A stretch of 18,406 nt of DNA from assembly GCA_937967375.1 (NCBI GenBank), contig CALCJF010000034.1:1-18406 (forward strand), in the 5' to 3' direction. This DNA comes from an uncultured Leucobacter sp. (GTDB lineage Bacteria > Actinomycetota > Actinomycetes > Actinomycetales > Microbacteriaceae). Both the position numbers and the translations under genes were made by a program. The stretch's first letter is position 1. Each line of letters opens with the position of its first letter. Shown piece by piece: positions 6,474 through 14,187 of this stretch. The notes beneath the pieces are model-generated. The model searched no databases. It was given only the letters and a program-made list of their open reading frames with translations, and was not told the DNA's origin.

Positions 6474-7555
6474 GCCCTGAAGTACTGCACCGGGGTGAGA
6501 TCAGGCGAGCTCGGTGCGCGCAGCTCGTTCGCCCAGGTGATCGGCAGGTGTGGGTTCGCGAGCAGCGGGCGCCCCAGAGAGATGACGTCGGCCTGCCCGG
6601 TGGCGAGAATGCCCTCGGCCTGTGCCGACGAGGTGATCAGCCCGACGGCGCCGACCGGCAGGCCCTCGGCACGCAGGCGCTCGGCGATCCACACCTGATA
6701 CGAGGGGCCGACCGCGATCTTGGCGTGCGCGGTGTTGCCCGCCGACGAGGCATCGATCATGTCGGCGCCGTCTGCTGCGAGCCAGCCGACCAACTGTGCC
6801 GCGGCTTCGACGTCGAAGCCGCCTTCGACCCACTCGTCGCCCGAGAGGCGCACGATGATCGGAAGCTCGGGGTGTGCGGCGCGCACTCCGCGCACGATTT
6901 CGCGAAGCGGCAGCGCACGCGCCTCGGCAGAACCGCCGAACTCGTCGTCGCGCAGATTGCTGAGCGGCGACAGAAACTCGTGCAGCAGGTAGCCGTGCGC
7001 CGCGTGAATCTCGACGACGTCGAAACCGGCGGCGACCGCGCGTGCAGCCGCGGCGACGAAGGAGTCGATGACCTCGCGCACCTCGCCGCCTGTCAGAGCG
7101 CGAGGATCGGCCAACCCCTCGAACGCGACGGCAGAGGGCGCGACTGTGGGCCAGCCGCCTTCGCCGATCGGCACCGAGCCTTCGGGGGCGCCGGGGCGCC
7201 AGGGGTAGGTCGAGGCCTTGCGGCCCGCGTGCGCGAGCTGGATGCCGATCTTCGCGCCGTGCGCGTGGGCGAGCGTCACGATGCGCTCGAACGCCTGCTG
7301 CTGCGCATCGTTCCAGAGGCCGAGATCGTTGGGCGAGATGCGCCCCTCCGGCACCACGGAGGTGGCCTCGACCACTACGAGCCCCGCGCCGCCACGAGCC
7401 AACGCGCCGAGGTGCAGTTGATGCCAGTCGTTCGGCGCGCCGATGTCGTCGCCTTCCGACGCGGCCGAGTACTGACACATCGGGGCGACCCAGAGCCGGT
7501 TGCGCATGGTCACTCCGCGCAGTTCGAACGGTTGAAAGAGCAGGGGATCAGCCAT
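6461..7555 (-). CDS. NADH:flavin oxidoreductase, old yellow enzyme family (YqjM-like)
   Basis: This 364-residue FMN-dependent TIM-barrel ene-reductase reduces activated C=C bonds of unsaturated carbonyls using NAD(P)H. The YqjM (thermophilic-like) subclass is shown by APMCQYS with the redox-tuning C27 and Y29, QLAHAGRK near residue 107, and VEIHAAHGYLLHEFLSP with the substrate-binding H184/H187 pair and Y189. SNLRDDEFGGS and, near the C-terminus, the phosphate-binding ISLGRPLLANPHLP loop are also present. Length is normal for the subclass. The ATG at 7555 sits 6 nt behind a TAGACT -10. The gene is divergent from the DUF3516 helicase with a 78-nt spacer, and the antiporter gene lies 52 nt downstream with its own promoter. 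The physiological substrate is unknown, as for most of the family. Confidence 0.95.
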   Translation of the reverse strand: MADPLLFQPFELRGVTMRNRLWVAPMCQYSAASEGDDIGAPNDWHQLHLGALARGGAGLVVVEATSVVPEGRISPNDLGLWNDAQQQAFERIVTLAHAHGAKIGIQLAHAGRKASTYPWRPGAPEGSVPIGEGGWPTVAPSAVAFEGLADPRALTGGEVREVIDSFVAAAARAVAAGFDVVEIHAAHGYLLHEFLSPLSNLRDDEFGGSAEARALPLREIVRGVRAAHPELPIIVRLSGDEWVEGGFDVEAAAQLVGWLAADGADMIDASSAGNTAHAKIAVGPSYQVWIAERLRAEGLPVGAVGLITSSAQAEGILATGQADVISLGRPLLANPHLPITWANELRAPSSPDLTPVQYFRARFA

Positions 7556-7567
7556 TCTCCGAGTCTA
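7556..7567 (-). promoter_or_regulatory. Putative leaderless promoter -10 (TAGACT) of the oxidoreductase
   Basis: On the minus strand TAGACT (7567-7562) is followed by CGGAGA and then the ATG at 7555. The GGAGA abuts the ATG, too close for ordinary ribosome-site use, so a leaderless message is favoured. A 10-bp palindrome GAGAGCTCTC (7577-7586) lies just upstream in the shared divergent spacer. Confidence 0.5.
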
Positions 7568-7620
7568 TGGCCCCACGAGAGCTCTCTGCTTCGCGGTGCC
7601 GAGCAGTCGGTCGCGCGCGG

Positions 7621-7633
7621 TAATGTTGGGCGC
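7621..7633 (+). promoter_or_regulatory. Putative leaderless promoter -10 (TAATGT) of the helicase
   Basis: TAATGT (7621-7626) is followed by 7 nt and the ATG at 7634, again the TANNNT-N7-ATG geometry. No Shine-Dalgarno sequence is present. This placement supports 7634 as the start in a reading frame that stays open for a further 1.8 kb upstream. Confidence 0.5.
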
Positions 7634-10285
7634 ATGAGCCTGGCCGCGATCCTCGAAGAATTCTCATCCCGAGGATCAGCGCGACCCGACCCCGGCGACG
7701 TGCACACCCGCTTCGAAAGCTGGGTTGCAGCCGAGCTCTCGCTCGGGCTCTATCCGGCGCAAGAGGAGGCGCTGCTCGCCCTGGCGCTCGGTGAGCACGT
7801 CATTCTTGCCACCCCGACAGGCACGGGCAAGTCGCTCGTCGCGCTCGGGGCGCACTTCTCAGCCCTCGCTGCGGGCGGGCGCACGGTCTACACCGCGCCG
7901 ATCAAGGCGCTCGTCAACGAGAAGTTTTTCGCCCTCGTCGACGCCTTCGGCCCAGAGCTCGTCGGCATGGTGACGGGCGATTCGAGCATCAACCCTGACG
8001 CGCCGATCATCTGCTGCACCGCTGAGATTCTCGCGAACCTCGCGCTGCGCGACGCCGAGGCCGGCGGCGTGACGCAGGTCGTGATGGACGAGTTTCACTA
8101 CTACGCCGACCCCGAGCGGGGCTGGGCCTGGCAGGTGCCGCTACTGACCATGCCGAAGGCACAGTTTCTGCTGATGTCGGCGACGCTCGGCGACGTCACC
8201 GAGCTCGCCGCAGACATCGAACGACGAACGGGCAGGTCGGTGACCGAAGTGATCGGCGTCGAGCGCCCGGTGCCCTTGAGCTTCGCCTACGAGCTGAAAA
8301 CGGTGCACGAGGCCGTCGAGCGGCTGCGTGAGGAACGGCTGACTCCCGCCTATCTGGTGCACTTCAACCAATCGCACGCAGTCGAGCAAGCGCAGGCACT
8401 CGCGAGCGTCAAGCTGGTCGACCGCGAGGGGCGAGACGAGATCGCCGAGGCGCTCGGCGACTTCAAGTTTGCAACCGGCTTCGGGCAGACCCTGTCGCGA
8501 CTCGTGCGCAGCGGCATCGGCGTGCACCATGCTGGCATGCTGCCCCGCTACCGCCGACTCGTCGAGCAGCTTGCCCAGCGAGGCCTGTTGCGCGTTATCT
8601 GCGGCACCGACACGCTCGGTGTCGGCATCAATGTGCCCATTCGTTCGGTCGTGTTCACCGCGCTCACCAAGTTCGACGGCGAGAAGATGCGTCGCCTCTC
8701 GGCGCGCGAGTTTCACCAGATCGCCGGCCGCGCGGGCCGCGCCGGCTTCGACACCGAGGGTGACGTGATCGCGTTGGCCCCCGAGCACGAGGTCGAGAAT
8801 GCGAAACAGAGCGCGAAAACGCTCGCGAAAGCCGCGTCTGGCAAGAAGGTGGGCAAAGGGCCGAAGAAGAAGGCGCCCCCGGCTGGCTTCGTGACCTGGA
8901 GCGAGCAGACACTCGAGAAGCTCGTCGCCGCGCAGCCCGAACCACTCGTGAGCCGCATGCGCATTACCCACTCGATGGTGCTCAGCGTCATCGCGCGAGG
9001 CGAGCAGCGCCCCGGTGAAGCGCTCGACACGATGCGTGCCCTCATCTTCGACAGTCACGAGCCGCGAGCCGCGCAGTTTCGCCACGCCCGCACCGCGCTC
9101 GGCATCTTCCGCACGCTGCGGCAGGGCGGCATCGTCGAAGCGGTGCCGTTCGGCGTGCCCGACTCGTACGAGCCGCTCGATCTCAGCCCGTTCGACAAGC
9201 ACGCGAAGCACGTGCTGCAGCTGACCGTCGACCTGCAGCAGAACTTCGCGCTCAACCAGCCGCTCTCACCGTTCGCGCTCGCTGCGATCGAACTGCTCGA
9301 CCCTGAGTCCGACAGCTACGCCCTCGACGTCATCTCGATCGTCGAGGCGACGCTCGAGGATCCGCGTGCGATTCTGCGGGCGCAAGAACACAAGGCCCGC
9401 GGCGAGGCGGTGCAAGAGATGAAGGCCGAGGGCATCGAATACGACGAGCGCATGGAGCGGCTCGAAGAGATCACCCATCCGCAGCCGCTGAAAGAGCTCA
9501 TCGACGAGGCCTTCGAGGCGTACACGAGAGAGGTGCCGTGGGCGCGCGACTACGAGCCGCGGCCCAAGTCTGTGGTGCGGGAGATGGTCGAGCGAGCCTT
9601 CGGGTTTCGAGATTTCGTGTCTGCCTACGATCTCGGTCGCGCAGAGGGCACGGTGCTGCGCTACCTCTCGGACGCGTTTCGCACCATCGAGCGCACGGTA
9701 CCGGAACCCGCGAAAACCGACGAACTGAACGCGCTCGTCGACTGGCTAGGCGAGCTCGTTCGCCAGGTCGATTCGAGCCTGCTCGACGAATGGAACGCGG
9801 CGCAGACGCTCGAACACGACGCAGACGACGGCGTGCTCGACGCGACGCTCGCCGCTGCAGCGGCGCACCGCGCGCACGAAGACCTGGCGCCGCCGGTTCG
9901 CGCGGTGACCGAGAACGAGCGCGCGTTTACGGTGATGGTTCGCAACGCGGTGTTCAAACGGGTGCTTGCCGCCGCATTCGATCGGGTCGAAGAGCTCGGT
10001 GAACTCGACGGGCCGCACGGGTTCGGCGAGCGCGAGTGGGACGCAGCGCTCGAGAGCTACTACGACGAATACGATTCGATGGGCTCGGGTGCGGCCGCGC
10101 GCTCTGCGGGCCTGCTCACCCTTGACCGCTCGGCCGCGGCGAGCGGCACCTGGCGGTTCCGCCAGGTGCTCGACGACCCGGCTGGCGACCACGATTGGGC
10201 GATCGAGGGAAGCGTTGACCTTGCGGCGTCTGCCGACGCTGGCGACGCGGTGATCCGTGTAGAGAAAGTCGGTACGGTGTCGTAA
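7634..10285 (+). CDS. DEAD/DEAH-box RNA helicase with DUF3516 C-terminal region (Ski2-like)
   Basis: This is an 883-residue superfamily 2 helicase that would unwind RNA using ATP. RecA-like domain 1 has the Walker A motif ATPTGTGKS (K66), APIKALVNEKF, motif II DEFH at residues 152-155, and LLMSATLGD. Domain 2 has YLVHFNQS, VHHAGMLPRYRRLVE, GTDTLGVGINVP and motif VI QIAGRAGRAG at 362-371. HAGM and GRAGRAG are hallmarks of the Ski2/Mtr4/HelY group. A lysine-rich linker follows at about 390-420, then a large helical C-terminal region typical of the DUF3516 helicases of actinobacteria, ending near DWAIEGSVDLAASADAGDAV. The frame is open far upstream (from 5777), but that part runs antisense to two well-supported genes. 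The ATG at 7634 is chosen for its -10 spacing and for MSLAAILEEF at the domain start. The RNA target is unknown; a role in RNA turnover or ribosome metabolism is only inferred from Ski2 relatives. Confidence 0.94.
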   Translation: MSLAAILEEFSSRGSARPDPGDVHTRFESWVAAELSLGLYPAQEEALLALALGEHVILATPTGTGKSLVALGAHFSALAAGGRTVYTAPIKALVNEKFFALVDAFGPELVGMVTGDSSINPDAPIICCTAEILANLALRDAEAGGVTQVVMDEFHYYADPERGWAWQVPLLTMPKAQFLLMSATLGDVTELAADIERRTGRSVTEVIGVERPVPLSFAYELKTVHEAVERLREERLTPAYLVHFNQSHAVEQAQALASVKLVDREGRDEIAEALGDFKFATGFGQTLSRLVRSGIGVHHAGMLPRYRRLVEQLAQRGLLRVICGTDTLGVGINVPIRSVVFTALTKFDGEKMRRLSAREFHQIAGRAGRAGFDTEGDVIALAPEHEVENAKQSAKTLAKAASGKKVGKGPKKKAPPAGFVTWSEQTLEKLVAAQPEPLVSRMRITHSMVLSVIARGEQRPGEALDTMRALIFDSHEPRAAQFRHARTALGIFRTLRQGGIVEAVPFGVPDSYEPLDLSPFDKHAKHVLQLTVDLQQNFALNQPLSPFALAAIELLDPESDSYALDVISIVEATLEDPRAILRAQEHKARGEAVQEMKAEGIEYDERMERLEEITHPQPLKELIDEAFEAYTREVPWARDYEPRPKSVVREMVERAFGFRDFVSAYDLGRAEGTVLRYLSDAFRTIERTVPEPAKTDELNALVDWLGELVRQVDSSLLDEWNAAQTLEHDADDGVLDATLAAAAAHRAHEDLAPPVRAVTENERAFTVMVRNAVFKRVLAAAFDRVEELGELDGPHGFGEREWDAALESYYDEYDSMGSGAAARSAGLLTLDRSAAASGTWRFRQVLDDPAGDHDWAIEGSVDLAASADAGDAVIRVEKVGTVS

Positions 10286-10339
10286 ATTTCAGCGTGACTT
10301 CCCAGCCACGCCTTGGGAGGATGGGCGAAAGGGGGAATC

Positions 10340-11731
10340 ATGACTGAAGAAACACAGACTGTACCTTCCCGCCCGCGCGCGCCGCAGCCAGCGAACCCGA
10401 CTAAGAAGCTCGTGCACGATGCCGAGCAGCAGGCGAAGGGCCAAAGCAACCGCATGTCGATCCTCGTGGCCATTGGCACAAGGCCCGAGGCGATCAAGAT
10501 GATCCCGGTGATTCGGGCGCTGCAGCACTCCGATGCATTTTTTCCCATCGTGATCAGCACTGGCCAGCATGAAGAGCTTGTCGCTGACCTCTTTCACGAG
10601 GCAGGCATGCGTATCGACGCGACACTGCACGCTTCTCGACGCGAAGCGGGAGTTGTGCCGTCGCTCAACGAAATGGTGGCCCGCATCATCGTGGGAATCG
10701 ACAGGCTATGGTCCGCGAAGAGTGTTCCCGAAGATATGCGGGCAGATGGCAGGAGGGGACCTCAGGGGGCGATCGCTTGCTTGGTGCACGGAGACACCAG
10801 TTCCGCGAGCGCGGCCGCGCTCGCGGCGTTCAACCTCCAGATTCCGGTGGTTCACGTTGAGGCAGGGCTTCGTACATCGAACCTCATGGAGCCGTTCCCA
10901 GAAGAGGGCAATAGGCAGATCATTTCGCGACTTGCGGCAGTACATTTCGCGCCGACTGCTGCGAATAAGGCGAACTTGATACATGAGGGTATCGACTTCG
11001 ATCGTATCGTCGTAACCGGGAACACCTCGATCGACATGATGATGCTCGCAGCAGAGCACGAGGGTGACTTCGGGCCGGGCCTGCAAGAAATATACGAGGA
11101 TCAGGCCCGCCGCGTCGTGCTCGTCACCGCGCACCGGCGCGAGAACTGGGGCGAGGGGCTCGAAGGTGTCGCAGACGCGCTCGAGCGGCTCTCCGTGCGC
11201 TACCCCGAGACGGCATTTGTCGTGCCAATGCACCCGAACCCGATTGCGCGGCAGCCCCTGCTGGAGCGACTCGGCGAACATCGAAATGTCTATCTCGTCG
11301 AACCGCGCGATTATTTCTCATTCATGCGACTGATCGCGCGATCCTCGCTCATCATCACCGACTCGGGTGGGGTGCAAGAGGAGGCCCCGGCACTTGGTAT
11401 TCCTGTGCTCGTGACCCGCAGTGTGACGGAGCGCTCAGAGGGAGTCGCCGCAGGCACGCTCGAGCTGGTCGGCACCGACCCGGGGCACATCGTGCTTTCG
11501 GCCTCGCTCGTGCTCGACCGCAGCGATACCGAACTCGCTGCAGCCCGTGCGAATGCGCCGCTGAACCCTTACGGCGACGGCCGAGCCGCTGAGCGCATCG
11601 TGCAGGCGCTTGCGCAGGTGCGACGCGGTGGCGCGATGCCCGATCAGTTCGAGGGCGATACGCTGCAAGACGCCGTGTTCAGGCACATGAACCGCACCGA
11701 CCTGCTGGCGCGGCGGCGGGGGCGCGCGTGA
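10340..11731 (+). CDS. wecB: UDP-N-acetylglucosamine 2-epimerase (non-hydrolysing)
   Basis: This enzyme interconverts UDP-GlcNAc and UDP-ManNAc in the cytoplasm, supplying ManNAc for surface glycans. It is 463 residues, longer than the usual ~370-400. The extra length includes a Pro/Lys-rich, probably disordered N-terminal tail of 38 residues before MSILVAIGTRPEAIKM, the conserved start. Further motifs are VHGDTSS, HVEAGLRT and PFPEEGNRQ with the two catalytic glutamates, TAHRRENWGEG with the catalytic histidine, TDSGGVQEEAPALG and TERSEGVAAGTLELVG. TERPE is the usual form of the last, so Pro is Ser here. The ATG at 10340 follows a good AAGGGGG site by 4 nt. An ATG at 10454 would give the tail-less form. 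The gene overlaps the next glycosyltransferase by GTGA, so the two are translationally coupled. A hand count over 10861-11040 gives about 53% GC, lower than the flanks. Confidence 0.93.
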   Translation: MTEETQTVPSRPRAPQPANPTKKLVHDAEQQAKGQSNRMSILVAIGTRPEAIKMIPVIRALQHSDAFFPIVISTGQHEELVADLFHEAGMRIDATLHASRREAGVVPSLNEMVARIIVGIDRLWSAKSVPEDMRADGRRGPQGAIACLVHGDTSSASAAALAAFNLQIPVVHVEAGLRTSNLMEPFPEEGNRQIISRLAAVHFAPTAANKANLIHEGIDFDRIVVTGNTSIDMMMLAAEHEGDFGPGLQEIYEDQARRVVLVTAHRRENWGEGLEGVADALERLSVRYPETAFVVPMHPNPIARQPLLERLGEHRNVYLVEPRDYFSFMRLIARSSLIITDSGGVQEEAPALGIPVLVTRSVTERSEGVAAGTLELVGTDPGHIVLSASLVLDRSDTELAAARANAPLNPYGDGRAAERIVQALAQVRRGGAMPDQFEGDTLQDAVFRHMNRTDLLARRRGRA

Positions 11732-13113
11732 TCGAAGAGCTGCGGGTTGCTGCGGGTGACGCCTGGGAATGGACGCTCAGCATCTATCTGGGGCTGCCTT
11801 GGTGGGCGGTGCCGATATTCTGGGTTGCCGCGATCGTCGTCGTAAGCTCGGCTACTTCGCTCGCGATTCTCATTGTCCGTGCGCAGGTTGCGATACATCG
11901 GGCCGAACGCGCGCCGAAAGCCGTGCACGGCAGAGCCGACCAGGGGGAATACCTCTGGGTGTTCTTCGTGCCCGCACTGAACGAAGAGATCACGATTCGG
12001 GATTCGGTGGGCAGGTTGCGCGAGGTCGATGTCGACCACAAACGTATTCTCGTGATTAACGACGGCTCCGACGATCGTACGGGCGAGATTCTCTCAACGA
12101 TGGATCAGCGCGACTTGACCGTGCTGACCCGCGTCGCGCCCAATGCTCGGCAGGGAAAATCCGAGGCGCTCAACGATGCGTGGCGATATCTTTCAGGGAC
12201 CCTGCTGGCGCATGGCGATCTCTCGGGCTGGGATCCGCGCCGCGTGATCGTGACCATCGTCGACGCCGATGGGCGGCTCGACCGACAGGCGGGCAAAGTC
12301 GCGCATCACTTCGCAGATGACAGAGTCGGGGGCGTGCAATCTCTTGTTCGCATCTACAACCGGCGCAGCCCGCTCACCTGGGCGCAGAACATCGAGTTCT
12401 CGGTATTTGGGTTCGTGTTTCAGATGGGGCGAGTGAGCTGGGGCACGGCGAACATGGGCGGCAACGGGCAGTTCAACCGCTTGCAGGCACTGAACGAGGT
12501 AGCGGTGCCGGGTCAATACGGAACCATTGGGCCGTGGCGCGAGGGCCGGCTGACGGAGGATCAAGATATCGGGCTGCGCCTGATTCGCGCTGGCTGGGAG
12601 GGGCGACAGTCCACTGTTGTCACCGTCGACCAACAGGGACTGAACTCGCTGCGCGCGCTCTATCGGCAGCGCACGCGGTGGGCGCAGGGAGGCTGGCAGA
12701 TGCTCGATCTCGTGCCGGCGATGGCGAGAAACCCGCACCTCGGTTTTGTCGCGAAGTGGGATCAGTTCTGGTACCTCATGACGCCGCTACTGCAGGCATT
12801 TGTCGGCGCGACGGTTGTGCTCTCGATCGTGCTGTTCGCGACGGGTCTTGTCGAAGTCCGCTGGACGGTGCCGATCGCGGTGCTGATCTACATCTTCTCG
12901 ATCGTGCCGGGCGTCGCGGGGGTGCTGTTCGCGAGGCGCACGCTGAATCCGCTGCGCATCATCGCGCAGGTGATTCTCGCGCACGGGTATGCGCTGTACT
13001 CGTGGCTCATCTTTCCGGTCGTATACCGCGCACTCTGGCGGTATCTGAGAGGCTCGAAGAGCTGGGCGAAGACTCGTCGCGAGGCGATCGAAGGGCGCGA
13101 AGCGAGAGGGTGA
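11728..13113 (+). CDS. Membrane-bound processive GT2 glycosyltransferase
   Basis: This 461-residue inner-membrane polysaccharide synthase is of the cellulose/hyaluronan/PNAG type. One membrane segment lies at about residues 24-50 (LPWWAVPIFWVAAIVVV). The cytoplasmic GT-A domain follows, with VPALNEE, INDGSDD (D112), the metal-binding DAD at 179-181, TEDQDIG (acid/base region E277-D278) and QRTRW at 314-318 (QxxRW). About four more membrane segments follow from residue 350. The QxxRW motif and multi-pass C-terminus indicate processive polymerisation and export. No PilZ domain is present. The GTG start lies within the epimerase stop (GTGA overlap). The neighbour suggests UDP-ManNAc, or its precursor UDP-GlcNAc, as donor, but donor and polymer are inferred. 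Only these two genes make up the locus in this window. Confidence 0.92.
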   Translation: MIEELRVAAGDAWEWTLSIYLGLPWWAVPIFWVAAIVVVSSATSLAILIVRAQVAIHRAERAPKAVHGRADQGEYLWVFFVPALNEEITIRDSVGRLREVDVDHKRILVINDGSDDRTGEILSTMDQRDLTVLTRVAPNARQGKSEALNDAWRYLSGTLLAHGDLSGWDPRRVIVTIVDADGRLDRQAGKVAHHFADDRVGGVQSLVRIYNRRSPLTWAQNIEFSVFGFVFQMGRVSWGTANMGGNGQFNRLQALNEVAVPGQYGTIGPWREGRLTEDQDIGLRLIRAGWEGRQSTVVTVDQQGLNSLRALYRQRTRWAQGGWQMLDLVPAMARNPHLGFVAKWDQFWYLMTPLLQAFVGATVVLSIVLFATGLVEVRWTVPIAVLIYIFSIVPGVAGVLFARRTLNPLRIIAQVILAHGYALYSWLIFPVVYRALWRYLRGSKSWAKTRREAIEGREARG

Positions 13114-13138
13114 CGCAAGCGCGCACCCGCGGGATCGA

Positions 13139-13158
13139 AATTGCTCATATGAGCAATT
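13139..13158. promoter_or_regulatory. 20-bp perfect palindromic operator (SorC/DeoR-type)
   Basis: TTGCTCATATGAGCAA (13141-13156), flanked by AA and TT, makes a perfect 20-bp inverted repeat, 39 bp upstream of the regulator start and just upstream of its -10. The half-site TGAGCAA resembles TGAACAA-like half-sites of SorC/DeoR-type regulators. It is the probable autoregulatory operator of the deo operon. Confidence 0.75.
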
Positions 13159-13183
13159 AGCTGCGCAGAGGTGCGAATCCGCG

Positions 13184-13196
13184 TACCATCTCTCGT
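13184..13196 (+). promoter_or_regulatory. Putative leaderless promoter -10 (TACCAT) of the deo operon
   Basis: TACCAT (13184-13189) is followed by 7 nt and the ATG at 13197, giving TANNNT-N7-ATG. The 20-bp palindrome ends 25 bp upstream, so a bound regulator would touch the -35 region. No ribosome site precedes the ATG. Confidence 0.55.
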
Positions 13197-14147
13197 ATGA
13201 GTCGTTTGGCCGCTGATAAAGATCTGCTGATCGTGCGCGTCGCCGAGCTCTACTACGAAGAGGGCAAGACGCAAGACGAGATCGGTGCGCTGCTCGACCT
13301 GTCTCGTTTCAAGGTGGGGCGGCTGCTCTCACAGGCGCGAGCAGATGGCATCGTGCGTATCGAGATCGTGCACCCGCGCGCTCGTCGCCTCGGGCTCGAG
13401 CGACAGCTGCGCGATCGCTTCGGACTGCATGAGGCGGTGGTTGTGCCTGCCTCGAACAGCGCAGACGAAGACCTGAAGCGCGTTGCGCAGGCAGCTGCGG
13501 ATCAGCTCACCATGCTCCGGCCGGTGCCGCGCACGCTCGCCGTCAGCTGGGGGCGCACGCTCACCGCGGTCGCGTCGAGCCTCGAAGACGGCTGGGCGCG
13601 CGGCGTCACGGTCGTACAGATGAACGGGGGAGTGAGCGTGAATCGCCGCCCCGGCGGTGCCGCCCCGCTCGCCGCGGCCATCGCGAAGCGCGCAGCAGGG
13701 CATGCCGTGCTGTTGCCGAGCCCCGCCATCCTTGATCGCCTCGAGACCAAGCGCGCCATCGAATCTGACCGCACGATTGCGGGCGTGCTCGATCAGGCCG
13801 CAAAGGCTGATGCCTATCTCTTCACTGCCGGGGTATGCGATGAGAGCTCGGCGCACGTCGAGAACGGCTATCTCTCGGCCGGTGACGTCGACGAGCTGAC
13901 CCGACGCGGCGCGGTCGGCGACGTGCTCGGTCGCTACGTCGACGCCGACGGCAACATCGTCGACCCCGAACTCGACTCGCGCACGCTCGGGCTTGGCCTC
14001 GATCAGTTGCGCGCCGCGAAGGTCGCGATCTTCGTGACCGCGGGTCAGGCGAAACACGACATCGCGCGCACGGTCGTGCGCGGGGGGCTGTGCACCACCA
14101 TGGTCACAGACGAAGACACTGCAAGAGCACTCTTGGAAGAAGTGTGA
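13197..14147 (+). CDS. SorC/DeoR-type sugar-phosphate-responsive transcriptional regulator
   Basis: This 316-residue DNA-binding regulator resembles B. subtilis DeoR of the SorC family. The N-terminal helix-turn-helix at about residues 10-47 reads AELYYEEGKTQDEIGALLDL then SRFKVGRLLSQARADGIV. The C-terminal NagB/sugar-phosphate-binding-like effector domain includes LAVSWGRTLTAVA, VVQMNGGV, YLFTAGVCD and DILGRY-like GDVLGRYVD. The closing VFVTAG-like segment IFVTAGQAKHDIA is typical of SorC proteins. It is the first gene of the operon, with deoC following within 40 nt, so its ligand is probably deoxyribose-5-phosphate or a related phosphate (inferred). The 20-bp palindrome upstream is a fitting operator. 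The start is supported by -10 spacing and the position of the HTH. Confidence 0.93.
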   Translation: MSRLAADKDLLIVRVAELYYEEGKTQDEIGALLDLSRFKVGRLLSQARADGIVRIEIVHPRARRLGLERQLRDRFGLHEAVVVPASNSADEDLKRVAQAAADQLTMLRPVPRTLAVSWGRTLTAVASSLEDGWARGVTVVQMNGGVSVNRRPGGAAPLAAAIAKRAAGHAVLLPSPAILDRLETKRAIESDRTIAGVLDQAAKADAYLFTAGVCDESSAHVENGYLSAGDVDELTRRGAVGDVLGRYVDADGNIVDPELDSRTLGLGLDQLRAAKVAIFVTAGQAKHDIARTVVRGGLCTTMVTDEDTARALLEEV

Positions 14148-14187
14148 AACACATGAAGGGCAGAGCGAAGAAATGAAGGGTGGAGAC

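Noticed and set aside
5777..7633. A 619-codon open stretch in frame upstream of the helicase ATG
   Set aside because: It runs antisense through the antiporter and the old yellow enzyme, both with full catalytic motifs. The translated text is low-complexity Arg/Ala/Thr-rich shadow sequence. The helicase homology and its promoter begin at 7634.
10298..10320. Hairpin CTTCCCA / TGGGAGG between the helicase stop and the epimerase
   Set aside because: The 7-bp stem contains a G-T pair, has a 9-nt loop and lacks a T-run. It could be a leader structure but is not distinguishable from chance.
10340..13113. A larger capsule or O-antigen cluster
   Set aside because: Only the epimerase and one transferase are present; flanking genes are a helicase and a deo operon, with no flippase, polymerase or other transferases.
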